A DNA stretch of 52,632 nt from Butyrivibrio sp. (GTDB lineage Bacteria; Bacillota; Clostridia; Lachnospirales; Lachnospiraceae), in NCBI RefSeq assembly GCF_017635265.1, contig NZ_JAGBLU010000106.1, positions 1-52,632 on the forward strand, in the 5' to 3' direction. A program made the translations under genes and the position numbers. Every line of letters begins with the position of its first letter. The stretch's first letter is position 1. A model generated the notes under the pieces. That model worked only from the letters and a program-made list of their open reading frames with translations, had not been told where the DNA came from and ran no database searches. This document shows positions 44,677 through 52,632 of the stretch, piece by piece.

Positions 44677-45975
44677 TCATTCAAGGAATTCTGACTTAAC
44701 GTATCCCGTACTTCCATTATACTCTACTTTTGCCCAACCATTTGAATATTGTTCCACCACATTAACAGCAGAGCCTGAATAAATCATTTCAAGTATCTCT
44801 GAATCAGTACTCTGAGACTTACGAAGTCTTACAGAATCATTGACCGTCATTTTCCCGGTCTTAGCAGAAGTATCTTTATCAGCAGTAGAAGTCTCGTCAG
44901 CATCAGCCAGGCTTTCAGTCTCCTCATTATCGGTATCGGCTTCTACAGTTTCCTCACTTATAACCTCAAAAAATTCAGTTTTCACGTAGGCGACTCCGCC
45001 ATCATATTCAATTTTACTCCAGCCGTTTGCAAGTGCTTCAAGCTGTTTAAATTCCTGTCCTTTAGTAGTTTTACCGAGTATATCTGCAGTTTCACTATCG
45101 GATTTTCTTATGTTAATAACATCAGTTGCTTTAATTGTACGAACTATAGCTGTTTCAGTCTCACTTTCTTCTGTAGAAGCAGCCTCAGAGCTCTCTGCAT
45201 TTGAATCTGTTTCTGATGCATCCTCAGAGGTTTCAGATGCACTGGCCTCTGATGAAGCAAGTGCCTCACCTACAGAAACCTGTAGTCCTGACCTCATCTT
45301 AGTGAGGAGCTCTGCAAGAGTCTCATCTGAATTAACCATTTCGTTATAGCTTGAAGCAACCTTATTATTAAGGTCAATAACATCAGCCTGAACATTTACA
45401 TTCTTGATATACTCAATTTCATTGGCATCAGCGATATCTCCGTTGATATAAAGATTACCGTCATCGTCAGAGCAGATATACATTGTCTCAAGTCCGGGAA
45501 TAGCCTTATCATAATCATAAAGCTTAACTTCATTGTACACATAAGCGATGTAGCTTCCTGTAAGAGGTCCCGGTTTTGTATAAACTACAATATTTTCAAA
45601 ATCCTCGATATATTCTGCTGCAGCAACAGCTTTCAGAGCTTCAGTCTCATCAAGTCCCTTATAAATTGACTTAATGGTCTCAGAATCACCTTCTGCCATA
45701 GCTGTATAGTATGTGTCAACCAGTGCATTAACTTCAGGATAAGCATTTTCTTCCATAGTTACATCCTGAATCTCATAAGTCGCAGCTGCATCCGAATCAG
45801 ATGATGCCTGCGCCAGCTCGGTAGCCCTGTGATTGGCGCTCAAAGCTATTGCAACAGTAATCACAACTGCAACAATCAAAATAACCGGCATCAATATTTT
45901 TTTATTGTCCCCTAATATGGCAAATATATCTTTTTTTTCTTTTCTCCAAGAATTTAAATCATTTTTTTTCTTCAT
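44677..45975 (-). CDS. Membrane-anchored protein with two bacterial SH3 domains
   Basis: A 432-residue protein from the chosen start. After a short charged N-terminus comes one membrane segment (VILIVAVVITVAIALSA, about residues 27-46), so most of it is outside the cell. The middle region (about 65-240) is of unknown fold. Two SH3b repeats follow Ser/Glu-rich linkers: IKATDVINIRKSDSETADIL with GWSKIEYDGGVAYVKTEF, and MTVNDSVRLRKSQSTDSEIL with GWAKVEYNGSTGYVKSEF. SH3b domains bind peptidoglycan. It begins the run with the oxidoreductase and cell wall hydrolase, 48 bases after a tRNA gene and probably on the same transcript. Confidence 0.85.
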   Translation of the reverse strand: MKKKNDLNSWRKEKKDIFAILGDNKKILMPVILIVAVVITVAIALSANHRATELAQASSDSDAAATYEIQDVTMEENAYPEVNALVDTYYTAMAEGDSETIKSIYKGLDETEALKAVAAAEYIEDFENIVVYTKPGPLTGSYIAYVYNEVKLYDYDKAIPGLETMYICSDDDGNLYINGDIADANEIEYIKNVNVQADVIDLNNKVASSYNEMVNSDETLAELLTKMRSGLQVSVGEALASSEASASETSEDASETDSNAESSEAASTEESETETAIVRTIKATDVINIRKSDSETADILGKTTKGQEFKQLEALANGWSKIEYDGGVAYVKTEFFEVISEETVEADTDNEETESLADADETSTADKDTSAKTGKMTVNDSVRLRKSQSTDSEILEMIYSGSAVNVVEQYSNGWAKVEYNGSTGYVKSEFLE

Positions 45976-46022
45976 TATAAAAACCTCTGGATTTATATTA
46001 ATCCCCACTATATCTAAAATGA

Positions 46023-46094
46023 TGCACCCGACTGGACTCGAACCAGCAACAAAGGCGTCGGAGGCCTACGTTTTATCCATTAGACTACGGGTGC
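46023..46094 (-). tRNA. tRNA-Arg (anticodon CCG)
   Basis: The minus strand folds as a 72-base tRNA: acceptor GCACCCG/CGGGTGC, T arm CTGG-TTCGAGT-CCAG, and anticodon loop CTCCGAC with anticodon CCG preceded by T33. The D arm has one C-A mismatch and the anticodon stem an end U-U. The CCA end is not encoded. It decodes the CGG codon. Confidence 0.95.
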
Positions 46095-46108
46095 ATAAAC
46101 ACTCGAAT

Positions 46109-46138
46109 ATAATATCATATGCGCACCCTAAAGTCCAA
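46109..46138 (-). promoter_or_regulatory. Promoter of the tRNA-Arg gene
   Basis: TTGGAC (46133-46138), an 18-base spacer and TATTAT (46109-46114) lie on the minus strand, placing the start about 10 bases before the mature tRNA. The -35 abuts the stop codon of the upstream DUF5688 gene, so that gene has no terminator of its own. Confidence 0.7.
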
Positions 46139-46139
46139 T

Positions 46140-47039
46140 TTATATAGCTATTTCTTCCTGTAATATTCCAATCTTATCTGTCTCTTTGTCATAATAATAG
46201 ACATTATCACTTAATATCTCACCCTCTTCAACAACCGAAGAATTGACCTCTTTTACCATTTGATATATGGCCCCGGCTTCAATCTTCACCCTGTCGTAGG
46301 GAAGGACTATTACCTCATGCACAGATGAAGGGATTATCACAATACTGCTTTCAAGTTTCTTTGAAATTGTCTCAATAACTTTTGGGTAAAGAAAAACTCC
46401 TGCCCCATTATGTTTGGCACTATTGGTAAGAACAAACATATCAGGAAACGGATTCATGAGCATGGCATCACTTTGCTTTACAAGATACTCTGAAATATTG
46501 GAAAATGAGTACGGCGAGATCTTTGGTGCATTCTCAAACACATTTTCCCAAAGCTCATTTTCGCTAACTTCCCAAACTTTCAGATGATCACTTTTTATAG
46601 TGATACTTCCATCCCCAAGCTTTTCATTGTGTATCAGGCAAACAGGCACCAGTGCCAAATCCGCAAACCTCTTACATGGTATATCTTCAAGATATTTCTG
46701 ATTTTTATAATAGTTTATGACCTTAAATGACAGGAGCGCTGCAACCTTTGAAAAATCTTCAAAAAAAGTCATATCTACACCTTTTCCCGGTGCATTCTGT
46801 TTATATATATCAACTATTTCATTCACAATGCTCATAAGCACCTTGCCATCTTTATACTGATCATAAAGATGGTCAATATAGATTGTGGGAGCCACGTTTT
46901 CCTCTTTTTTCTTAATAATAAGAGCATGATTAACTATTCCGTTATTTTTGGTTACTTCTCTATACTCTACATTCACCTTTTCTCCCAATACATCACTGAC
47001 TTCCTCTGACATGATTTTTCCAAATTCCAATATATTCAT
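46140..47039 (-). CDS. DUF5688 family protein
   Basis: A 299-residue cytoplasmic protein that I assign to DUF5688, seen often and in many copies in Lachnospiraceae. Typical parts are the start LEFGKIMSEEVSDVLGEKV, NHALIIKKKEENVAPTIYID and the C-terminal half with PDMFVLTNSAKHNGAGVFLY and SSVHEVIVLPYD. The C-terminal pattern recalls proteins that report on their own synthesis or schedule, but no function is established. No membrane segment or catalytic motif is evident. It lies 127 bases after efp, beyond a terminator. Confidence 0.8.
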   Translation of the reverse strand: MNILEFGKIMSEEVSDVLGEKVNVEYREVTKNNGIVNHALIIKKKEENVAPTIYIDHLYDQYKDGKVLMSIVNEIVDIYKQNAPGKGVDMTFFEDFSKVAALLSFKVINYYKNQKYLEDIPCKRFADLALVPVCLIHNEKLGDGSITIKSDHLKVWEVSENELWENVFENAPKISPYSFSNISEYLVKQSDAMLMNPFPDMFVLTNSAKHNGAGVFLYPKVIETISKKLESSIVIIPSSVHEVIVLPYDRVKIEAGAIYQMVKEVNSSVVEEGEILSDNVYYYDKETDKIGILQEEIAI

Positions 47040-47064
47040 TTAATTTCCTCTCCATTTGTTTTGA

Positions 47065-47112
47065 TAAAAAAGTAAAAAAATAAGACAATAGCTATTGTCA
47101 ACTATTGTCTTA
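47065..47112 (-). terminator. Terminator of efp
   Basis: AAGACAATAG and CTATTGTCTT form a 10-bp stem; the minus strand continues with TATTTTTTTACTTTTTT. The hairpin starts 55 bases after the efp stop. The loop repeats GACAATAG/CTATTGTC in part, so an alternative fold exists. Confidence 0.88.
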
Positions 47113-47166
47113 CATTCGTTTCTATAAAATTATGATCCAAATGAATCAGATACGGTTATATACAGA

Positions 47167-47724
47167 TTAAACTCTTGAAAGGTACTCACCTGTTCTGGTA
47201 TCAATCTTGATAACATCTCCTTCGTTAACAAAGAGAGGAACATAAACTGTAGCACCAGTCTCAACTGTAGCAGGCTTTGTAGCACCTGTTGCTGTGTCGC
47301 CCTTAAATCCAGGCTCTGTCTCAGAGATAGCAAGTTCTACGAACATTGGAGGCTCAACTGCGAACACGCTTCCATTGTAAGAATTGATCTTGCATACTTC
47401 ATTCTCTTTAACGAACTTAAGAGAATCTCCAACCTGCTCTGATGTGAGGCCGATCTGCTCATAAGTCTCTGAATCCATGAAGTTATAGATATCGCCATCC
47501 TGATAGAGATACTGCATATCTTTTCTGTCGATACGAGCTGCAGGGAACTTCTCAGTAGGACGGAATGTTGTCTCTTTAACACCGCCATTGATGATATCCT
47601 TAAGCTTTGTTCTAACGAAAGCAGCGCCCTTACCAGGCTTAACATGCTGGAATTCAATAATCTGACATACGTTACCATCGATCTCGATGGTCATACCATT
47701 TCTGAAATCACTTGCAGAAATCAT
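47167..47724 (-). CDS. efp: Elongation factor P
   Basis: Cytoplasmic translation factor that relieves ribosome stalling at polyproline. The 185-residue chain has the three-domain layout: KOW-like domain I with the tip loop [14 protein letters not shown], domain II, and the C-terminal OB domain ending with the signature [13 protein letters not shown]. The tip Lys in PGKGA is the residue modified in many bacteria. No epmA/epmB- or ymfI-like modification gene is in the window. An AGGAGG site precedes the ATG. Confidence 0.97.
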   Translation of the reverse strand: MISASDFRNGMTIEIDGNVCQIIEFQHVKPGKGAAFVRTKLKDIINGGVKETTFRPTEKFPAARIDRKDMQYLYQDGDIYNFMDSETYEQIGLTSEQVGDSLKFVKENEVCKINSYNGSVFAVEPPMFVELAISETEPGFKGDTATGATKPATVETGATVYVPLFVNEGDVIKIDTRTGEYLSRV

Positions 47725-47797
47725 AAAAAATCCTCCTAAAAAACGTCACTATCTGCTTTTAAGAAAGTAACAATATAAATTTTTACATCAAACAACT

Positions 47798-47831
47798 AGT
47801 ATAGTTTAAACTATAACCCTATTTTTTTCAA
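47798..47831 (-). promoter_or_regulatory. Putative efp promoter with a 16-base palindrome
   Basis: On the minus strand TTGAAA (47826-47831) is followed after 17 bases by TAAACT, with a better -10 match TATACT (47798-47803) a little further on. A perfect palindrome TATAGTTT/AAACTATA (47800-47815) covers the -10 region. It may be a regulator site or simply AT-rich symmetry. Confidence 0.45.
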
Positions 47832-47886
47832 CTGTTTTTTATAATGAAGTCAATCAACAGCAAATAGTTTTTTATATGAAGGCCTG

Positions 47887-49191
47887 TCACAATATATCTA
47901 TATGTTCTCCGGCAAGAGCTTTGTTCATACTTCTGACTGCACAGAACTTACCGCACATTGAGCAGGTATCATCAAATTCAGGGGCTCTGTCAGTTCTTAT
48001 TGCTTTAGCCGTTTCCGGATCGATGGCACATTCCCACTGCTTATCCCAGTCAAAATTTTTCCTGGCATCTGCCATTTCATTGTCTATATCCATGGCATGA
48101 GGAATCTTTTTGGCTATATCTGCCGCATGCGCAGCAATTTTCGATGCGATAATTCCCTGTTTAACGTCATCAACATTAGGAAGAGCAAGGTGTTCTGCCG
48201 GTGTTACATAGCATAAAAATGCCGCCCCTGCTGCCCCGGCGATGGCACCGCCGATTGCCGAAGTAATATGATCATATCCCGGTGCAATATCGGTTACCAG
48301 AGGGCCAAGTACATAAAATGGTGCGCCCATGCATATTGTCTGCTGCATTTTCATATTGGCCTCAATCTGATCCATCGGAACGTGCCCCGGTCCTTCTACC
48401 ATTACCTGCACGTCTTTTTCCCAGGCTCTCTTAGTAAGTTCTCCAAGCCTTACAAGTTCCTCTATCTGACAGACATCACTTGCATCGGCAAGGCAGCCCG
48501 GTCTGCAAGCATCTCCAAGAGATATTGTCACATCATATTCTCTACATATTTCCAATATCTCATCGAAGTATTCGTAGAAAGGATTCTCCTGCCCTGTCAT
48601 GCTCATCCATGCAAATACAAGAGAGCCGCCTCTTGAAACAATATTCATTTTTCTCTTGTGCTTTTTAATCTGATCAATGGTTTTTCTTGTTATCCCACAA
48701 TGAAGAGTTACAAAATCAACTCCATCCTCAGCGTGAAGCCTTATAACATCGATAAAATCCTTAGCTGTCAGTTCCGATAAATCTCTTTGATAGTGAATAA
48801 CACTATCATAAACAGGAACTGTTCCGAGCATAACAGGACATTCTTCAACAAGCTTTTTTCTAAAGGGCTGTGTGTTTCCGTGGGAAGACAGATCCATAAT
48901 GGCATCAGCACCCATGTTTACAGCCGCCATCACTTTTTCCATCTCAACATCATAATCCTTGCAGTCCCTTGAAACCCCAAGATTCACGTTAATCTTGGTC
49001 TTTAACATTGAGCCTACTCCCTTTGGTTTTAAACATTTATGATTTTTATTGGCACAAATTGCCACCTGACCTTTTGCCACAAGTTCCCTTATTTCCTCAG
49101 CCGTTCTGTATTCATCATGGGCAACCGCCTCCATTTGAGGGGTTATGATTCCCTTTCTTGCAGCATCCATCTGAGTTGTATAATTCGTCAT
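47887..49191 (-). CDS. thiC: Phosphomethylpyrimidine synthase
   Basis: Radical-SAM enzyme that converts aminoimidazole ribotide to HMP phosphate, the pyrimidine half of thiamin. The 434-residue length is that of the short anaerobic form without the long N-terminal extension. Visible are [11 protein letters not shown], the substrate regions [10 protein letters not shown] and [15 protein letters not shown], and the C-terminal cluster motif CSMCGKFC (CxxCxxxxC type), which binds 4Fe-4S. It is the last gene of the thi operon, 38 bases after thiD. Confidence 0.97.
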   Translation of the reverse strand: MTNYTTQMDAARKGIITPQMEAVAHDEYRTAEEIRELVAKGQVAICANKNHKCLKPKGVGSMLKTKINVNLGVSRDCKDYDVEMEKVMAAVNMGADAIMDLSSHGNTQPFRKKLVEECPVMLGTVPVYDSVIHYQRDLSELTAKDFIDVIRLHAEDGVDFVTLHCGITRKTIDQIKKHKRKMNIVSRGGSLVFAWMSMTGQENPFYEYFDEILEICREYDVTISLGDACRPGCLADASDVCQIEELVRLGELTKRAWEKDVQVMVEGPGHVPMDQIEANMKMQQTICMGAPFYVLGPLVTDIAPGYDHITSAIGGAIAGAAGAAFLCYVTPAEHLALPNVDDVKQGIIASKIAAHAADIAKKIPHAMDIDNEMADARKNFDWDKQWECAIDPETAKAIRTDRAPEFDDTCSMCGKFCAVRSMNKALAGEHIDIL

Positions 49192-49229
49192 ATTTTATCT
49201 CCTTACAGTTTTATTCATTACTTTCAAAT

Positions 49230-50099
49230 TCACGCTTCGTGCTTTACATTTGCACAAGCCTGCAAAACATTATGCAAAAGAGGTCCTCTTCCTTTTCCGA
49301 GCTTTAATCCCGCAGCTATACAGCTTTCGATATAGTTCTTTGCCTTTTTTACAGACATTTTCATATCCATATTACCTGCCAGATTACAGGCTATTGCACT
49401 TGAAAGCGTACACCCGGTGCCATGGGTATTTGGATTGTCGATTCTTTTTCCGTCATACCATACGATTTGGCCTTTGGTGCTGTTATCGCCTGCCTTATCC
49501 GGAATAAAGCACAGGCAATCCGCACACAGCCTATTCTCATCAAAAGAGCTGTGTCCGCCCTTTAAAAGAACGCTGCAGCCATATTCATCAGCCAAAAAGA
49601 GGGCTGTTTCCTCCATATCACTTTTAGAGTTTATTTTCCTTCCGCTTAATATCTCCGCTTCGGGGATATTGGGGGTTATGAGACTGCACAGGCAAAAGAG
49701 CTTTTTTTTCATAAACATAATTTCATCTTTTTTGGAAAACTTAGTTCCTGATGTTGAACTCAAAACAGGGTCCAAAACAACATAAGAAGGTTTGTATTTT
49801 TTTAATGCATCAGCCACAACGCTCATGACTTCTATATCCGGAAGCATTCCTATTTTTACAGCATCGGGAAAAATATCCTCAAAAACCGCCTCCATCTGTT
49901 TTTGGACAAAATCACCATCCACAGCCCTTACCCCCATTACTCCGGTAGTGTTTTGAGCAGTCAGGGCCGTTATGACGCTCATTCCATATACTCCATGGGC
50001 TTCCATTGTCTTTAGATCTGCCTGAATACCGGCTCCACCGGAGCAGTCACTCCCGGCAATCGCAAGTACTGTCTTTATCTCTTTTGATCCACCGTTCAT
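49230..50099 (-). CDS. thiD: Hydroxymethylpyrimidine (phosphate) kinase
   Basis: Phosphorylates HMP and HMP phosphate to HMP pyrophosphate. The 289-residue protein has the ribokinase-like fold: VLAIAGSDCSGGAGIQADLK at the N-terminus, VLDPVLSSTSG in the middle, and the anion-hole and catalytic motif NTHGTGCTLSSAIA. It starts five bases after the thiE stop. It links ThiC's product to ThiE's substrate. Confidence 0.96.
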   Translation of the reverse strand: MNGGSKEIKTVLAIAGSDCSGGAGIQADLKTMEAHGVYGMSVITALTAQNTTGVMGVRAVDGDFVQKQMEAVFEDIFPDAVKIGMLPDIEVMSVVADALKKYKPSYVVLDPVLSSTSGTKFSKKDEIMFMKKKLFCLCSLITPNIPEAEILSGRKINSKSDMEETALFLADEYGCSVLLKGGHSSFDENRLCADCLCFIPDKAGDNSTKGQIVWYDGKRIDNPNTHGTGCTLSSAIACNLAGNMDMKMSVKKAKNYIESCIAAGLKLGKGRGPLLHNVLQACANVKHEA

Positions 50100-50104
50100 A
50101 ACAA

Positions 50105-50749
50105 CTACTCCGTTTTCAGAACCGTATAAGCTTCAAACAATTCTTTTGCCGCCATATATGGATTTTCTGACTTCATAATGGCTGAAACCACGCATATACC
50201 GGATATTGGAGCATCTTTAAGGACACTTATGTTATCTTTATTAAGACCTCCTATGGCATTTACCGGAATCGGGACGTTTCTGCAGATTTCTTTTAACGTA
50301 TCAACAGAAGTTATAACTGTCTTAACATGGGTTGTTGTGGGATATATGGCTCCAACTCCCAGATAGTCTGCACCATTTTCGTATGCTGTGGCTGCCTGCT
50401 TAAGAGTTTTGGTGGTGGCACCTATTATCTTCCCGTCTCCGAGTATTTTTCTGGCAATATCTACCTGCATATCACTCTGTCCAAGGTGCACGCCTTCCGC
50501 ATCAACAGCCATTGCCACATCAACTCTGTCATCAATAATAAGCGGCACATCATATCTTTTGGCTATTTTATGCACCTTGTCAGCAAGAGATATATACTCT
50601 CTTGTACTTTTTTCTTTTTCTCTTATCTGAAGCATGGTCACACCACCCCTTAGGGCATCCTCGACCTTTTTTAAAAAAACTTCTTCAGTCATATCTGTAC
50701 TGTCTGTGACCAGATACAGCTTCATTTGACTTTTTTTCAGTCTTGTCAT
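50105..50749 (-). CDS. thiE: Thiamin phosphate synthase
   Basis: Joins HMP pyrophosphate and hydroxyethylthiazole phosphate to thiamin phosphate. The 214-residue barrel shows MLQIREKEKSTREYI, the pyrophosphate site PLIIDDRVDVAMAVDAEGVH and LGQSDMQ, and YLGVGAIYPTTTH. Start at 50749 follows an AAAAGGA site by eight bases. It lies between thiM and thiD, whose products are its two substrates. Confidence 0.96.
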   Translation of the reverse strand: MTRLKKSQMKLYLVTDSTDMTEEVFLKKVEDALRGGVTMLQIREKEKSTREYISLADKVHKIAKRYDVPLIIDDRVDVAMAVDAEGVHLGQSDMQVDIARKILGDGKIIGATTKTLKQAATAYENGADYLGVGAIYPTTTHVKTVITSVDTLKEICRNVPIPVNAIGGLNKDNISVLKDAPISGICVVSAIMKSENPYMAAKELFEAYTVLKTE

Positions 50750-50806
50750 TTATATATTCCTTTTCTTTATGTACTGCTGATATTTTGCTTTTTTATTTCT
50801 CCGCAT

Positions 50807-51670
50807 TTAAAAACTTATCTTTTCTGATTTAATCTGCCTGTCAACATAGTCACCACTTAAAAGAGATATGGCATCCAAAAGCTTTATCAGAAAACTTCCG
50901 CTTCCTATCTTTTTTTCACGTAGTCCTGTTGTTTCAGCTATAGCTTCTTTATATCCAATGTTTTCATTTTCAGGATAGCTTTTGTATGCATACTCTCCGG
51001 CAATTCCAAAAAATCCGCAGGCTCTTACAACCTGCCCGATATCTTGCTTTTTGGAAAGAAAACTTGCGCATATGGCTCCGAGCATACATCCTGTTCCGGT
51101 TATGTTTCCCATCTGCTCTACTCCGTTTGAAACAAGAAAAGTTTCTTTACCATCGGTGACAATGTCTTTTTCACCACTGCACAGAACTGTTACATTTAGG
51201 TTTGCGGCCAGCTTTTCACATATTTGGGCAATATCTTTTATTTTTATTTCTTCATCTGCATCGACACCTTTGCCTTTGTATGTGTCATCAAAAAGTGCTT
51301 TTATTTCTGCATTGTTTCCTTTGACAACCATAAAACTCTCGAAATTACCAATATCGCCAACGGATTCTTTTCTTATTTTCAAAAGCTCACCGACAAAATC
51401 CCTCCGAAGCCTTGAACACGCAACTCCCACAGCATCAAGTACTATCGGGATTTTTTTTGACAGTGCTGCTTGGAGAGATATCTTCATAGACTCCATCCTT
51501 GAATCAGAGATGTTTCCCAGATTCAAAAGAAGAGCTGAAGAATCATTGGTTATTTCTTTTACCTCCAAGGGATGCTCTGCCATTATGGGCTTATCGCCGA
51601 GAGCCAAAACCGCATTGGCACACTGCATCATCGATATCGGATTTGTAATACAATGAATGAGATTTGCCAT
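50807..51670 (-). CDS. thiM: Hydroxyethylthiazole kinase
   Basis: Salvage kinase that phosphorylates the thiazole alcohol. The 287-residue protein has the family start HCITNPISMMQCANAVLALG, the PIMAEHPLEV segment, PIVLDAVGVACS and the nucleotide motif NITGTGCMLGAICA. Its ATG shares a base with the thiW stop (TAATG), so kinase and transporter are coupled in translation, matching uptake followed by trapping. Confidence 0.96.
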   Translation of the reverse strand: MANLIHCITNPISMMQCANAVLALGDKPIMAEHPLEVKEITNDSSALLLNLGNISDSRMESMKISLQAALSKKIPIVLDAVGVACSRLRRDFVGELLKIRKESVGDIGNFESFMVVKGNNAEIKALFDDTYKGKGVDADEEIKIKDIAQICEKLAANLNVTVLCSGEKDIVTDGKETFLVSNGVEQMGNITGTGCMLGAICASFLSKKQDIGQVVRACGFFGIAGEYAYKSYPENENIGYKEAIAETTGLREKKIGSGSFLIKLLDAISLLSGDYVDRQIKSEKISF

Positions 51671-52203
51671 TATGCCGCCTTTTCGTTTGAATTAGTATCT
51701 TTTAAGCTATTCTGGATTTTAGAAAGGACACCTGCTGCCTCTAATCTGTTAAGCAGTACAAACGCGATGCTTCCGCCTATCAGAGTTCCGCAGATAAAAG
51801 ATGGCACATAGAAAAACCATGTAAGTCCCTGTTTGCCCCAGATATATGTCATTACCGGATATGAAACGATTGCTCCAATGATTCCGGTTCCAATGATTTC
51901 TCCAAGAACTGCAGCAATGATCCTGCCTTTGGATAATTTGTATAAAATACCAGAAAGGGCTGCTCCAAAAACAGCTCCTGTCAGTGCCAGGGGAGGAATT
52001 CCCATTATCATCATTCTTATGACACCAATTAAAACAGCGCACAAAAATGCATAGGCCGGTCCCATAAATACTGCGCAGGTGATGTTAATAAGATGAGCCA
52101 TGGGGCACATTCCCTCAACCCTTAAGATAGGTGATATCACAACCCCAAGTGCCACAAACATGGCCAGCATCACCATCCTGATTAAATAGTTACTTTTTTT
52201 CAT
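51670..52203 (-). CDS. thiW: Thiazole transporter subunit ThiW
   Basis: Small membrane protein of 177 residues with about five hydrophobic helices and the ThiW family start MVMLAMFVALGVVISPILRV followed by EGMCPMAHLINI. ThiW is regarded as the substrate-binding component for the thiamin thiazole moiety, acting with a shared energising module not encoded here. An AGGAG site is six bases before the ATG. It is the first gene after the TPP riboswitch and is coupled to thiM. Confidence 0.93.
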   Translation of the reverse strand: MKKSNYLIRMVMLAMFVALGVVISPILRVEGMCPMAHLINITCAVFMGPAYAFLCAVLIGVIRMMIMGIPPLALTGAVFGAALSGILYKLSKGRIIAAVLGEIIGTGIIGAIVSYPVMTYIWGKQGLTWFFYVPSFICGTLIGGSIAFVLLNRLEAAGVLSKIQNSLKDTNSNEKAA

Positions 52204-52263
52204 AGTCTTCTCCTATTCCCAGACGGCTTGCATACGACTCTGCTCCCTGAAGGTTTTGCGTGT

Positions 52264-52302
52264 AAAGCAGAAGCGGAAGTAACCTTGTTTGGTTGCTTCC
52301 GC
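52264..52302 (-). terminator. Expression-platform terminator of the TPP riboswitch
   Basis: GCGGAAGCAACC and GGTTACTTCCGC pair as a 12-bp stem (one mismatch) with a six-base loop, followed on the minus strand by TTCTGCTTT. It sits between the aptamer and thiW, the position expected for ligand-induced termination. An alternative antiterminator pairing was not worked out. Confidence 0.75.
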
Positions 52303-52314
52303 TAAAATCTCCTA

Positions 52315-52408
52315 TTATCAGGCATCCCTACGTTGGCATTATCCAAATCAGGTTCTCGGTCGAAGGTCGCACCTTCCTCTCAGCCTGTAATACAAGCTCC
52401 CGTCTGTT
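52315..52408 (-). promoter_or_regulatory. TPP riboswitch (THI element)
   Basis: On the minus strand the aptamer has its conserved core: ACGGGAGCTTG, then CAGGCTGAGAGGAAGG, ACCGAGAACCTGATTTGGAT and AATGCCAACGTAGGGA. The CTGAGAG and GAACCTGAT segments bind the pyrimidine and pyrophosphate of TPP. It lies 110 bases before thiW and should lower expression of the whole thi operon when thiamin is plentiful. Confidence 0.97.
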
Positions 52409-52423
52409 AAATTTTCCTTTCTT

Positions 52424-52452
52424 TTTATACACCAATTCATTATCCGGCGCAA
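52424..52452 (-). promoter_or_regulatory. Promoter of the thi operon
   Basis: TTGCGC (52447-52452), a 17-base spacer and TATAAA (52424-52429) lie on the minus strand just before the riboswitch aptamer, leaving a short lead of about 10 bases. Confidence 0.7.
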
Positions 52453-52558
52453 GGGATATTTTGTCCTTTATTTATCTTTTGGCTGGTCAGAGTTACAGTT
52501 CAGACCCTAGCTTGACGCACAACCCTAACGATTAAAAATCACATATTAAAATTGTCTC

Positions 52559-52593
52559 AAACCCAGAAAAAATCTTGCTTTTTCTGGGTTTTT
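52559..52593. terminator. Hairpin terminator at the right edge
   Basis: AACCCAGAAAAA and TTTTTCTGGGTT form a 12-bp stem with a loop of about 7 bases. The plus strand continues with TTTTTCT and the minus side is A/T-rich, so it could stop transcription mainly in the plus direction. No plus-strand gene lies before it; it may insulate the promoter that follows. Confidence 0.65.
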
Positions 52594-52596
52594 CTA

Positions 52597-52625
52597 TTGC
52601 ATTTTACATCGTTATGGTATATAAT
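52597..52625 (+). promoter_or_regulatory. Strong promoter pointing out of the right edge
   Basis: TTGCAT (52597-52602), a 17-base spacer and consensus TATAAT (52620-52625) lie on the plus strand seven bases before the window ends. The next gene to the right is therefore probably on the plus strand, making this a divergent junction with the thi operon. Confidence 0.65.
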
Positions 52626-52632
52626 ATAAACG

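Noticed and set aside
50982-51656. Open frame of 224 codons on the plus strand opposite thiM
   Set aside because: It mirrors the codon pattern of thiM, has no ribosome site and no family resemblance; thiM is unmistakable on the other strand.
52293-52535. 80-codon plus-strand frame at the right end
   Set aside because: It runs antisense through the TPP riboswitch and the thi promoter and has no ribosome site.

Overview
The window looks like chromosomal DNA of an anaerobic, low-GC Firmicute of the Lachnospiraceae, most like Butyrivibrio or Pseudobutyrivibrio. The signs are families concentrated in that group (DUF4317, DUF5688), LplABC-type sugar importers with YesM/YesN regulation, strong AGGAGG ribosome binding sites, a PTS fructose cluster and a short anaerobic-type ThiC. 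I found no phage, IS element or CRISPR array. The genus is inferred from gene content only.

Region 1 (1-22.8 kb, all minus strand) is an import-and-ester-hydrolysis locus. It holds a three-gene CUT1 importer (123-3267) with its AraC regulator and an SGNH hydrolase. A long gene run (16512 to 5536) follows: LplABC-type importer, carboxylesterase, MFS carrier, a second permease pair, a NIF3-like protein, two esterase-D-like hydrolases and a DUF3237 protein. Upstream lie PucR- and LysR-type regulators, an Fe-S flavoenzyme of the 2-enoate/2,4-dienoyl-CoA reductase type and an orphan solute-binding lipoprotein. Four or five ester hydrolases occur with three import modules and no recognisable glycoside hydrolase. 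I infer uptake and de-esterification of acylated oligosaccharides or aromatic esters, with the flavoenzyme possibly reducing a released enoate.

Region 2 (22.9-27.6 kb) is one overlapping gene run: XRE regulator, HipA-like kinase, YesM histidine kinase, YesN response regulator. The XRE/HipA pair appears to split the HipA N-lobe between two proteins.

Region 3 (27.6-38.0 kb) holds a MarR-controlled heterodimeric ABC exporter with a 20-bp inverted-repeat operator, then the fructose PTS cluster fruR-fruK-fruA-ptsH-ptsI. Between ptsH and ptsI lie three 77-bp tandem repeats, each carrying a micro-ORF.

Region 4 (38.0-47.8 kb) has a plus-strand pair (CheC/FliY-type phosphatase and DUF4317), a 52-residue small gene, gdhA with a long leader, three surface or accessory genes with Ser/Glu-rich tracts (cell wall hydrolase, Gfo/Idh/MocA oxidoreductase, SH3 protein), tRNA-Arg(CCG), a DUF5688 gene and efp.

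Region 5 (47.9-52.6 kb) is a TPP-riboswitch operon, thiW-thiM-thiE-thiD-thiC. It makes HMP de novo and salvages the thiazole. A strong plus-strand promoter points out of the right edge.

Regulation is unusually legible. The AraC gene is flanked by two promoters sharing one motif at identical spacing. FruR has four half-sites exactly 10 bp apart. The MarR and XRE genes have palindromes placed in their own promoters.
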